Part shown: positions 26,836 through 35,606 of the stretch, one piece after another
Layout: each line of letters begins with the position of its first letter
Position numbering within the stretch: position 1 is the stretch's first letter
Origin: CAYNYM01 sp049366815
GTDB lineage: Bacteria > Desulfobacterota > DSM-4660 > Desulfatiglandales > HGW-15
DNA: 64,000 nt
NCBI GenBank assembly: GCA_049366815.1
Contig: JBMNCO010000161.1
Coordinates: forward strand, 21,631 to 85,630
Direction: 5' to 3'
Notes under the pieces: model-generated
The model's database searches: none
Seen by the model: only the letters and a program-made list of their open reading frames with translations
What the model was told of the DNA's origin: nothing
Program-made: the position numbers and the translations under genes

Positions 26836-29502
26836 TCAGAATGTACCGATTAACTGCTTCTTAAAGGGAGTCAGTGTTTCCTCATCAAAGCAGTAGTCAA
26901 GCTTCAGGAAGCCTTCCCGGAGTCTGCTGACCTCTTTCTTCACTTCCTTTCCCCTCACAGCGTCCGCCAGCAGTGCGGCAAGGGTCTCAAAGTCTCCTTC
27001 CTTCATGCCAAATCGTGTCATCTCCGAGACTCCCATCCGCAGAGCGGAACTGGCGGTGAAGGACTCGTCCGAAGGCGTGGCCTGATAGTTTACAATAATA
27101 TTGTTCTCCTCAAGTTTCCTCGCGATCTGTATGCCGTTTCCGTATCCTACATTCAAGATGACCTGATGAGTCTCAGTAAAATTACAGGCCGGATCCCCTT
27201 CCACCTTCATGCCGGCCTCCATCAGGGCGCGGGCAAAGGCCTTGGCGTTTCTAATGAGCTGTGGTTGATATTTGCCCTTAAAGGTGTTCATCTCAATCGC
27301 GGCGAGGAGAAGTCCCAACTGGGTCCCAAGGTGGTGATTACTGACCATGCCGGGAAAAGAGCGCCGTTTGATTGCTTCCCAGAATTCATAATGCGGAGTG
27401 TTCTCCTCGAAATTACTCCCCACCACACCCCGTTGAGTCCCGAAAAAGGTCTTGTGAGTAGATCCCGTGACCAGATCCGCGCCTTCCTCGAAGGGCCTCT
27501 GAAAATGGGGTCCGATAAGACCCAAAACATGGGCCATGTCATACATGAGCAGAGGCCGCGGTTTCCTGTTTTCAACAAGGCTGCGGATTTCAGCGATTGG
27601 TTCCGGGTGTAGAACCATGCTCTTTCCAAAGATGACAATCTCCGGGTTCACTCTGTGCAGAATCTTGGCCGTCTCTTCAACATCAATACGATACGGATTG
27701 TCCCGTTGAATTGGAAAGTTTATCACGGCATACCGGTCGGTGATGGGATCCCTGGCGATATAATCCCGCAAAGCCCCCATGGGCTGAGAACTCAGGTGCC
27801 CACCCTTTCCGATATGATTGTTCATGGCAAGCCGGATCCGCTCGGGTTCCCTCTTACGATTGGTGCGGTTCTTGTAGTCCACAAAGGCACTGAAGACTGT
27901 CATATTGGCCATTTGCCCGCTGACCGGACGGGTCTCCACCAAGGGGCACCCCAGGTATTCGGCCATCTCGGCACTCAGGCGCTCCTCCACCCATTCGATA
28001 AAATCAGTTCCCTGGTAATAGAAGACCTCCTGCTCAAAGGCCGCCAGGAGTTCCTTGTGTTCAGCGTATCGGCAAACCGGATCGGACACAGAGAGTAGCC
28101 TCACCAGGGGGGAAGGGGTCTGCTCCGAAGGGATCAGGTTGATGCATCGGGTCTGTCGCCAGAGGTGGTTTTCCAGACTTTTTTTGAGAAGGATTTCAAC
28201 CTGTTCGCTGCCCGGCCCCGAAGCCCGACGGGGCTCTGGTTTCCGAAAGTCCGCGGGAATGGATCGGAAATAGGGTGGAGCCTCCGAACGTCCGTGCCAG
28301 CGGACGATTTTCCCCTTTAGTCTGCGTTTACGCACAATGATCTCCACCTCTGTTTCCCGTGGCAGCGTGGAGTCAACCAACCCCAAGGCAATGGCCCGTC
28401 GGTCATTATGCTCCGTGATGGTCATCAAGGCCCCTTCACCTTCAAAGTTCCAGTAGGGGATCATTGTTCCGCTCGTCACAACACCCACTTTTCCGCCGTC
28501 CACATAGATCTCATCACCCCGGCGGGCGATACCCCTCTCCATCACAGCGATGGGCCTCACAAAAGAGGGCAGTGCCTCCGGCGGCTCTGTAATAAGTCCG
28601 TTCCTGATCCTCTCAGATGCCTCAAACTGGCTCTTGAGGGCCTCTCTCCCGATAAACCTCCCCTTACGGTCGTTAAAACTCACGGCCATCGCCGCGAGGG
28701 GGATGGAAAAGATGGGGATTTTTCCACCGTCCGGATCAAGGCCCAGCTCATGACCGTAAAGGGGCATGTTGGCCTCGAGCCTAAGTGTGTCCCGGGCGCC
28801 GAGACCGACAGGAAGGATACCCATGTCCTTTCCCGCATCAAAGAGGGCTGACCAGATGGCCTCCGCTTCATCTGCAGGCGGGAACATTTCAAAACATACC
28901 GGCTCCCCGGTATAACCCGTGCGCCCGATCAAGACTTTCGTGCCAGCGATTTTAATTTCCGATAGCTTGTTCCGGACCGGCTCAGGCAGGGCACCGTCCT
29001 CTATTATCCCTTCCAGGATGCCTTTTGTCATGGGCCCTTGAAAGGCGATCATACTCACCTTTTCTGTGTGATCTTCGACCTGAACATCCTCGAACTGAAG
29101 CAAATGGGTCTCGAGGTGGGCCAGAACTTTCTCCCGGTTGGAAGCATTCACCACAAGGAGCAGATCATCTTCCCCAAACCGGTAGAGATAGGCATCGTCG
29201 ATGGCCATGCCCTTTTCGTTCGACACGAGTGTATATTGGGCCTCCCAGGGCTCCAAGGCTTCCACGTTGTTGGTCAGCACATACTGAAGGAAGGCCGCTT
29301 TATCTCTCCCCTTGATCCTGAAACGGCCCATGTGACTAACGTCAAAAAGTCCACCGCATCTACGGACAGAAAGATGTTCATTGATAATACCGGTCTCATA
29401 CTGAACCGGCATCTCCCAGCCCCCGAAATCAATCATCTGCCCAGCATTGGCCTTGTGCCATGCATTGAGCGGGGTCCTCATTAAACCGGTCTCACATGTC
29501 AT
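26836..29502 (-). CDS. fused glycine cleavage T protein - serine hydroxymethyltransferase
   Basis: Single 888-residue frame joining two one-carbon enzymes. Residues 1 to about 405 are an aminomethyltransferase (GcvT): GGWEMPVQY, GLFDVSHMGRF, GRTGYTGE and LGARDTLRLEANMPLYG are typical. After a short linker rich in Pro/Arg/Gly, residues about 430-888 are a serine hydroxymethyltransferase: NLIPSEQTPSP, CRYAEH, and the PLP lysine at K684 in GSTHKTFFGTQRG. GcvT releases methylene-tetrahydrofolate and SHMT uses it with glycine to make serine, so fusion could channel the C1 unit. The frame is continuous, with a good ribosome site (AAGGGGGG) at 29502. The P, H and L proteins are not in this window. 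Confidence 0.92.
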   Translation of the reverse strand: MTCETGLMRTPLNAWHKANAGQMIDFGGWEMPVQYETGIINEHLSVRRCGGLFDVSHMGRFRIKGRDKAAFLQYVLTNNVEALEPWEAQYTLVSNEKGMAIDDAYLYRFGEDDLLLVVNASNREKVLAHLETHLLQFEDVQVEDHTEKVSMIAFQGPMTKGILEGIIEDGALPEPVRNKLSEIKIAGTKVLIGRTGYTGEPVCFEMFPPADEAEAIWSALFDAGKDMGILPVGLGARDTLRLEANMPLYGHELGLDPDGGKIPIFSIPLAAMAVSFNDRKGRFIGREALKSQFEASERIRNGLITEPPEALPSFVRPIAVMERGIARRGDEIYVDGGKVGVVTSGTMIPYWNFEGEGALMTITEHNDRRAIALGLVDSTLPRETEVEIIVRKRRLKGKIVRWHGRSEAPPYFRSIPADFRKPEPRRASGPGSEQVEILLKKSLENHLWRQTRCINLIPSEQTPSPLVRLLSVSDPVCRYAEHKELLAAFEQEVFYYQGTDFIEWVEERLSAEMAEYLGCPLVETRPVSGQMANMTVFSAFVDYKNRTNRKREPERIRLAMNNHIGKGGHLSSQPMGALRDYIARDPITDRYAVINFPIQRDNPYRIDVEETAKILHRVNPEIVIFGKSMVLHPEPIAEIRSLVENRKPRPLLMYDMAHVLGLIGPHFQRPFEEGADLVTGSTHKTFFGTQRGVVGSNFEENTPHYEFWEAIKRRSFPGMVSNHHLGTQLGLLLAAIEMNTFKGKYQPQLIRNAKAFARALMEAGMKVEGDPACNFTETHQVILNVGYGNGIQIARKLEENNIIVNYQATPSDESFTASSALRMGVSEMTRFGMKEGDFETLAALLADAVRGKEVKKEVSRLREGFLKLDYCFDEETLTPFKKQLIGTF

Positions 29503-30058
29503 TGTTGCCCCCCCTTAGAACGTCCGGTGCACAAAGAATATTTCGCATTACACAAATTTCTTAAAGAATTCTGATGTAAATATTTATGAATTCAGAAAAC
29601 TTATAAGATATCAACATGTCACTGTCAAACCCAATCTATGCTCTTGTGCCACGGGGCGCACCTCTGGGGGAGGAGGCTATGGGCCTTGCGATGACCGGTC
29701 GTTGAGATCGTCGGCGAAACATTCTTTGCGACAATCGGCGACACTTGACGGTCGCACATATCCTTTTGCCTCTTATCCCACGACAAATCGTGGTATCAGG
29801 ACCAATATGACTCCCAACAACTACCTGATATAACTAAAGATGCCACCGGTATATTTAACAGCATGGGGTTCGGCATTCATATTGCGTTTTGCCATTTGAA
29901 AAGCTTAAAGTATTCAATTCATTTTGCCGAGCATTTATATGACACATCCCAATACTACCCCGGAGACACTTTTGACAAAATGGCACAAAGTAATGGCCCG
30001 GTCAAAAAATCTCCCAACTGGGAACTATCTTAATGTCTTTCTTTAAAAGGGGGTTTGA
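29503..30058. other. divergent intergenic region, no gene or riboswitch seen
   Basis: Upstream of both the GcvT-SHMT fusion and the chemoreceptor. I looked on the minus strand for a glycine riboswitch and did not find its conserved core. A small hairpin with CCACGA/TCGTGG arms lies near 29778-29797. Nothing else stands out. Confidence 0.5.
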
Positions 30059-31567
30059 ATGAAAAGCAACAGTTTTAGCGTTCAGACACGACTGATCATT
30101 TTAATCCTGTTAACAACTACTCTTATTCTCTCCGCGTATTCTATATACGATTACCGTGTCGAGAGGGGGGGCCTCATGTCCTCCTTGAACCAGTCGGCGC
30201 AAAATACCGTCAAAAGACTGGCAAAGGCGTTGGCTGATCCACTTTGGAACTTGAATAAGAAGCAGATTGATGAGGCATTGAAATCCGAGATGACGGAAAA
30301 GGGTCTCTCTGGGATCATTGTTCGCGAGACAGGAGCCAAAGAGATTTTCCATGCCGTAAAAAGGGATAAGGACTGGAACGCCGTTGACTGTGACAAAGAA
30401 ATTTCAGGTGATTTTTCTAAATTTCAGGCGGATATCTCAAACGAAGGGCAAAAGATAGGATCGGTTGATGTCTTTTTTACGGCGCACTTTGTTGAGAAGC
30501 AATTGAGGAATAACCTTATCCACGCGGCCCTCACCGTTGTTTTTTTAAATCTCGCCCTGTTAATAGCCATCTTTCTAAGCATGCGCCGAATTGTCATTAA
30601 ACCTATGAATCGTGTGGTCGCCGGTCTTGATGAGAGTGCCAATCGAGTTGCGGAGATCTCATCGGTTGTATCAACCGCAAGTGCCTCGCTGGCTGAAAAT
30701 TCGAATTCTCATGCAGCATCCATTGAAGAAACGTCCTCCTCACTGGAAGAAATGGCCTCCATGACAAGACAGAATGCCGAAAATTCCGGCAAGGCCAAGG
30801 AAATGATGAAAGAGGCTTCAGACGTCATTGAAAGAATGAATCGACACATGGACGAAATGACCCGGGCCATTTCGGAAATCACAAAATCCAGTGAAGAGAC
30901 GAGTAAGATTATAAAGACCATAGATGAAATTGCCTTTCAGACAAACCTTCTGGCACTGAACGCAGCTGTCGAAGCCGCCCGTGCGGGAGAGGCAGGGGCC
31001 GGTTTTGCCGTCGTGGCGGATGAGGTAAGAAATCTGGCTATGCGTGCAGCGAATGCAGCCAAAGACACCGCCAACCTGATTGAGAAAACAATTGCAGCGG
31101 TTCGCAATGGCAATCAGCTCACGGAATCCACCCAGGAGGCCTTCAGGGAAAACATAAGCATATCCCAAAAAGTAGCTGAACTGATAGAAGAAATCGCGGC
31201 TGCCTCCAACGAACAGGCGCAGGGCATTGAACAGATCAACGTGGCGGCATCGGAAATGGATAAGATGATACAACAGTCCGCCGCCAACGCAGAGGAATCA
31301 TCATCTGCCTCTGAAGAAATGGACTCTCAAGCCAAGCAGATGAGGGAACATGTTGAAGACCTCATCCTTACCATTTTCGGATCGTCAGGGAAGGTGAAAA
31401 AAGCCATGAATCAAAGGAGCCAGGCAAAGGGAAGTTCAGTATCACCTGACATCGCCGTCCGGGCTAGGCGAGTAAAAAAAGAGGCACACGCTGAAAATAA
31501 TGATGGGAAAGTCATAACACCCGATCAGGTGCTTGAACTCGGCAAAAACGCTTTTGAAGACTTCTAA
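30059..31567 (+). CDS. methyl-accepting chemotaxis protein
   Basis: Transmembrane chemoreceptor of 502 residues. One helix (residues 10-28), a periplasmic sensor of about 130 residues, a second helix (about 155-178), then a long cytoplasmic coiled coil. The signalling tip IDEIAFQTNLLALNAAVEAARAGE is canonical, so it should couple to CheA/CheW. A basic tail of about 65 residues follows the coiled coil. No clear HAMP is seen after helix two, where the linker is short. RBS AAAAGGGGG precedes the ATG. The binding-protein gene 29 bases downstream is probably co-transcribed and may deliver the ligand. Confidence 0.93.
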   Translation: MKSNSFSVQTRLIILILLTTTLILSAYSIYDYRVERGGLMSSLNQSAQNTVKRLAKALADPLWNLNKKQIDEALKSEMTEKGLSGIIVRETGAKEIFHAVKRDKDWNAVDCDKEISGDFSKFQADISNEGQKIGSVDVFFTAHFVEKQLRNNLIHAALTVVFLNLALLIAIFLSMRRIVIKPMNRVVAGLDESANRVAEISSVVSTASASLAENSNSHAASIEETSSSLEEMASMTRQNAENSGKAKEMMKEASDVIERMNRHMDEMTRAISEITKSSEETSKIIKTIDEIAFQTNLLALNAAVEAARAGEAGAGFAVVADEVRNLAMRAANAAKDTANLIEKTIAAVRNGNQLTESTQEAFRENISISQKVAELIEEIAAASNEQAQGIEQINVAASEMDKMIQQSAANAEESSSASEEMDSQAKQMREHVEDLILTIFGSSGKVKKAMNQRSQAKGSSVSPDIAVRARRVKKEAHAENNDGKVITPDQVLELGKNAFEDF

Positions 31568-31596
31568 AAAGCATTTAGAAAACAAGGAGGATCAGC

Positions 31597-32364
31597 ATGA
31601 ACAAATGGGCAAAAAATGGTAAATTTGTGGTTTTCATAAGTACGGTTATTTTTATCTTTTCCCTTTCAAGTCCCGCAATGTCCAGGGATCTGAAGGCAAG
31701 CCTGGCATTTCTCCCTAAGATCCTGGAATCTCCCGATAAGGGTGTTTTTGTCGATTTTGTAAAAGCCATAGACGAAGTTTATACAGGCGGGAAAATCGAG
31801 ATTCAGGTCTACCCATTTAACAGATCGGTGGAAAATGTCATTAGTGGAAAGGCCGATTTCCATATACCAATGATAAAAAACCCTATTATACCAGAAAGTG
31901 AACTCCCCTTCCGACATGTCAGCGCTAAGACAGGGGTCGTTGTCATGGTCCTTTATTCTCGAAAAGACAACATCATTACGGCGGAAATGGTCAACAAGGC
32001 AAAGAATCTCAAAGAATTTCCATACAAGTTGGAAACCGACGCAGGAATCAAAGACTTCTTTGAGTTTCCAGTCATCGGCTCCTCTTCTATCGAACAGAGC
32101 TTCGCTAAATTATTGAAGGGACGGATCGATGCTTTCCTCTTCGCGCAGGAAGAGTCCGATTTTGCCCTCAAAAACATGAATGTAAAGGACGTTCACAGGG
32201 AGTTCTTCAAGGAGTATGACGACGTGATTATTATCCCGAAGGGTCCGGAGTGGGACGAAGTTGATCAGATCCTCACCGATGCCTTGAATAAACTCAAAGC
32301 AAGCGGGCAACTGCAGACGCTGCACGACAAGATACATGTGCCCTACCAGGATTGGCAGCCATAG
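31597..32364 (+). CDS. periplasmic substrate-binding protein (SBP_bac_3-like)
   Basis: Exported 255-residue protein with signal peptide (cleavage likely after SPAMS) and the two-lobe layout of family 3 solute-binding proteins: PFNRSVENVISGKADFHIPM in lobe one and a C-terminal ILTDALNKLKASGQLQTL typical of these receptors. No ABC permease or ATPase follows, so it is unlikely to be only a transporter part. It sits 29 bases after the chemoreceptor, with its own strong ribosome site (AAGGAGG), which suggests a ligand-capture subunit for that receptor. The ligand is unknown. Confidence 0.82.
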   Translation: MNKWAKNGKFVVFISTVIFIFSLSSPAMSRDLKASLAFLPKILESPDKGVFVDFVKAIDEVYTGGKIEIQVYPFNRSVENVISGKADFHIPMIKNPIIPESELPFRHVSAKTGVVVMVLYSRKDNIITAEMVNKAKNLKEFPYKLETDAGIKDFFEFPVIGSSSIEQSFAKLLKGRIDAFLFAQEESDFALKNMNVKDVHREFFKEYDDVIIIPKGPEWDEVDQILTDALNKLKASGQLQTLHDKIHVPYQDWQP

Positions 32365-32484
32365 CTACACCGTAGTGAAGTCTTTGGTCGTGTAAAAGGC
32401 CGGCCCGGCTCTTCTGCTCACTGCGGGCGTCATCCACTAGGTCTGAAAAAGGAGGCCTGGAGCCGGCGGGCGTTTTCGGCCTAA

Positions 32485-32518
32485 AAAGGGCCCGGAGTCA
32501 AAAAAATCCGGGCTCTTT
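32485..32518. terminator. bidirectional intrinsic terminator
   Basis: AAAGGGCCCGGA pairs with TCCGGGCTCTTT (one G-T wobble) around a ten-base loop. On the minus strand the stem is followed by TTTTTAGG, so it should end the acyl-CoA dehydrogenase operon; on the plus strand it follows the binding-protein gene but has a poorer T-tract. Confidence 0.65.
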
Positions 32519-32574
32519 CAGGCTGTATCAGAATGTGGGGCTCCGCAGCGACAGACAATTCCCTGCCCACTTTA

Positions 32575-33714
32575 TCAGAGGAGTGTCCGTGATATAATGG
32601 TTTTTTCCATTTCCTTGGTGCCCTCGTAGATCTCCAGGATCTTGGCGGCCCTGTAAAGCCGATTCACCGGATAATCATCAATATAACCATATCCCCCGTG
32701 CATCTGGAGGGCCTCGTCCGCGCAGCGAACCGCGGTTTCGGCTGCAAACCATTTGGCCATCGCGATCAGGCCATGGTCGATAATACCGTTATCAACCGCC
32801 CAGGCCGCCTCATAGTATAGATTTCGTGCGGCCCGGATACGGGTGGCCATCTCGGCGAGCTTGAATTGCGTCACCTGAAAGGAGGCCAGAGGGACCTGGA
32901 ACTGCCTGCGCTCCTTGGTATGACGGATAGACTCTTGAAGTGTGGCGCGGGCCAGCCCCACCGCCTCTGCCGAGACATGAAGGCGCGTGCGGTTGAAAAA
33001 GGACATCAGGTCCTTGAACCCGTTTCCCTGCTGGCCCAGCATGTTTGAAAGCGGAACGCGGACATCGACGAGGGAGATTTCGGCCGTATCCGACGCGCGA
33101 ATACCCATCTTTCCGTGTATTTTGGTTGAATTGTATCCCTTTGATGCCGTAGGGATCAGGATAAAACTATAGCGATCGTGACGGGAAGGATTATCCGGGT
33201 CAGTCATGCAAAAGGTGAGCATGTAATCGGCTACGTTTCCGGCCGTTGCAAACATCTTGGACCCGTTGATGACCCACTCGTCACCGTCCCTGACCGCAGT
33301 GGTGGTGGCGCTCGTTACATCACATCCGGCATCTGGTTCCGTGATGGCCGTTCCCATCATCGCCTCGCCCGATACCAGTTTTGGGAGTATAAATTTCTTC
33401 TGCTCCTCTGTCCCGTTCAAAAGGATCAGCTCAGATCCAAATGTCGTACACAATACGGCATGGGCGATTCCCGGGTCCACCGCCCAGAATTCCTCATTGA
33501 TCAGGCAGAATTCAAAAAAACCCATGCCGGCACCGTCATACTCCTCAGGGATAAAAACGCCTACGAATCCGAGTTCACAGGCCTTTTCCCAAACATCACG
33601 GGGAAATTTTTCCTCCCGGTCACATTCCAAGGCCCGATCCGTAAATTCACCCTGGGCAAATTCCCGCGCTGCTGCAATGATATCTTTTTGTTCTTTGGTC
33701 AGGTTAAAGTCCAT
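32575..33714 (-). CDS. acyl-CoA dehydrogenase, module 1
   Basis: FAD enzyme (379 residues) that oxidises an acyl-CoA to the 2-enoyl-CoA and passes electrons to ETF. Visible blocks are GTAITEPDAGCDVTS (FAD and substrate contact), RIRAARNLYYEAAW, the QMHGGYGYIDDYPVNRLYRDAK-type region (here YRAAK) and the catalytic glutamate in YEGTKEME near the C-terminus. Start 33714 follows GAGGAG. It is last in the tetR-EMO-etfB-etfA-acad operon, a layout shared with module 2; this copy is a close paralogue of the module 2 enzyme. Chain length or aromatic specificity cannot be told. Confidence 0.93.
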   Translation of the reverse strand: MDFNLTKEQKDIIAAAREFAQGEFTDRALECDREEKFPRDVWEKACELGFVGVFIPEEYDGAGMGFFEFCLINEEFWAVDPGIAHAVLCTTFGSELILLNGTEEQKKFILPKLVSGEAMMGTAITEPDAGCDVTSATTTAVRDGDEWVINGSKMFATAGNVADYMLTFCMTDPDNPSRHDRYSFILIPTASKGYNSTKIHGKMGIRASDTAEISLVDVRVPLSNMLGQQGNGFKDLMSFFNRTRLHVSAEAVGLARATLQESIRHTKERRQFQVPLASFQVTQFKLAEMATRIRAARNLYYEAAWAVDNGIIDHGLIAMAKWFAAETAVRCADEALQMHGGYGYIDDYPVNRLYRAAKILEIYEGTKEMEKTIISRTLL

Positions 33715-33842
33715 TATGTTTCTCCTCAACACATTGGTTTTTAAGGCCTTGTCCCGGATGCGTCCCCTTGGTGCATTTCCCTCCCAAGTTTTGAAATCAA
33801 AACTCGACCAATGCCCTCATACCTCTTCGATTTTGCCCCCGG

Positions 33843-34814
33843 CTACTTTTCCAACTGTGCCTTCATAGCCGCTACGACCTTAAAAAGGTCCTCTACAACC
33901 CCATAATCGGCAACACGAAAAATGGGGGCTTTTTTGTCCTTATTCACGGCAATGACCGTCCCTGCCCCGCTTATTCCGGCCACGTGCTGGAATGCGCCGC
34001 TGATGCCAAGAGCCAAATAGACCTTTGGTTTCACCGATTTTCCCGATGTACCCACCTGATGGTAACTGGGCAACCAGTTCTTGTCCACGATGGGACGGGA
34101 ACATGCGATCGTTCCTCCCAAAAGCTCGGACAATTCCTTTACCGCGGCAATTTTTTCCTCTTCCCCAATTCCCCTGCCGATCGAAACCAGCAATTCCGCC
34201 TGACTGATATCCACGTCCCCGGCCGCCGTATCCACAAATTCGACAAACTGTTTTCGGGCCTCCGGCAGATCAACGGGCAGATCCTTGATGACCAGTTCTC
34301 CCTGACGCTCGGGCGTGTCTTCAGGGGGGATAAAGCAACCCGGTCGGATCGAGAATAAATAACCTGCGGATTCTCGCGGGCGGACCTTTGAAAAGACTTT
34401 TCCGCTGAAAATCTGTCGAATACCGCGAGGAGGACCCTCTTCCATGACGATATTCACACAGTCGCTCACCAGAGGGTATCCGGTCTTGATCGAAAGGGCG
34501 GGAGCCAGATCCATTCCCCATGAGGTGTGCCCCATCAAAATCATATAAGGGCCTTCCTCCTGAATAAGGCTGTAAAGGACTTCCTTGTTGAGGTCCGCGC
34601 TGAAATTTTGAAGTCGATCATCCTGAAAGGATATAACCCTGTCGGCACGCGAGGTCAGTGAATTTCCAAGGGCCTGATCCTTGCCCCCCAACACGACAGC
34701 CGTCAAGGTGTGAGCTCCTTCACTGCAAAGCTCTCCGGCCTTAAAAAGCATTTCAAAAGTTATGTCCCGCACTATACCTTCCCGGTGTTCTACCACCACA
34801 AATATCGAGCTCAT
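33843..34814 (-). CDS. etfA: electron transfer flavoprotein alpha subunit, module 1
   Basis: FAD-carrying subunit of ETF (323 residues), accepting electrons from the acyl-CoA dehydrogenase. The C-terminal FAD domain shows SRPIVDKNWLPSYHQVGTSG, VKPKVYLALGISGAFQH and INKD-type VNKDKKAPIF with VADYG. The N-terminal half is the ETF alpha/beta fold. It starts one base after the etfB stop, showing tight co-translation. Confidence 0.95.
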   Translation of the reverse strand: MSSIFVVVEHREGIVRDITFEMLFKAGELCSEGAHTLTAVVLGGKDQALGNSLTSRADRVISFQDDRLQNFSADLNKEVLYSLIQEEGPYMILMGHTSWGMDLAPALSIKTGYPLVSDCVNIVMEEGPPRGIRQIFSGKVFSKVRPRESAGYLFSIRPGCFIPPEDTPERQGELVIKDLPVDLPEARKQFVEFVDTAAGDVDISQAELLVSIGRGIGEEEKIAAVKELSELLGGTIACSRPIVDKNWLPSYHQVGTSGKSVKPKVYLALGISGAFQHVAGISGAGTVIAVNKDKKAPIFRVADYGVVEDLFKVVAAMKAQLEK

Positions 34815-35594
34815 CTAATTCACCACCCCCTTTTCTGTGAGGATTTTAATGAGTTTTTCCGCTACAGCAGAGGGATCCCCCTCCAACATTTCTGCACCGG
34901 CGGTCTCGGGCGGAAGGAAAAGCTCTTCCACAACAGTCATGGGGATGAGATCCTCGGGCGGCATTTTGAGATCTTCCAGGTTTAACACACGAAGCTCTTT
35001 CTTGCGCGCCTTTCTTATGCCCATAATCGAAACGTAGCGGGGCTCATTGATGCCGGTCTGAATGCTCAAAACAGCGGGGCAAGAGAGCTTCGATAATTCA
35101 TCGATCCCACCTTCCAGTTCCGAGCGGACAGTCAGGTTGTATCCATCAAGTTCAAGGTTGGTGACGACAGCGGCATGGGCCGCGTCGAGGCACTGGGCCA
35201 ACATGATACCCACCATCCCACAGTTGTCGTCATCGGCCTGCACCCCGGTGAACACCAGATCCGGCCCCAAATCCTCAATGACATGAGCCAGGATTTTTGC
35301 AATTACAAAACCATCCAGATCCAGTTTCCCCGGGTCAATTCGAACGGCCCTGTCCGCGCCCATGGCCAGGGCCCTTCTGAGGACCTCATCATCGTCCTCG
35401 CCCCCTATGGTAACGGCGGTCACTGTTCCTCCGAACTTCTCCTGCAGTGCAACCGCCTCTTCAACGGCATAATTGTCCCAGTCATTCACCACATAGGCCA
35501 ACGTATCTCTCTTAATGTCCCTTTTGGACGCATCAATCTCAAGGTCCACTTCCTGTGTCATGGGGACCCGTTTGACACAGACGACGATATCCAT
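34815..35594 (-). CDS. etfB: electron transfer flavoprotein beta subunit, module 1
   Basis: AMP-binding subunit of ETF, 259 residues. Signature features are VVCVKRVPMTQEV at the start, VNDWDNYAVEEAVALQE, FTGVQADDDNCGMVG and LSIQTGINEPRYVSIMGIRKAR. Placed 12 bases after the EMO stop and directly before etfA. Whether this ETF is of the classical or bifurcating class cannot be decided by eye; the presence of a membrane EMO in the operon favours quinone reduction. Confidence 0.95.
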   Translation of the reverse strand: MDIVVCVKRVPMTQEVDLEIDASKRDIKRDTLAYVVNDWDNYAVEEAVALQEKFGGTVTAVTIGGEDDDEVLRRALAMGADRAVRIDPGKLDLDGFVIAKILAHVIEDLGPDLVFTGVQADDDNCGMVGIMLAQCLDAAHAAVVTNLELDGYNLTVRSELEGGIDELSKLSCPAVLSIQTGINEPRYVSIMGIRKARKKELRVLNLEDLKMPPEDLIPMTVVEELFLPPETAGAEMLEGDPSAVAEKLIKILTEKGVVN

Positions 35595-35606
35595 AAACCA
35601 TACCTC

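Noticed and set aside
29503..29900. Possible glycine riboswitch ahead of the GcvT-SHMT gene
   Set aside because: The conserved aptamer core was not found on the minus strand.
29980..30000. TGGCAC box before the chemoreceptor as sigma-54 promoter
   Set aside because: The -12 element is missing at the required spacing; a later GGC is two bases out of place.
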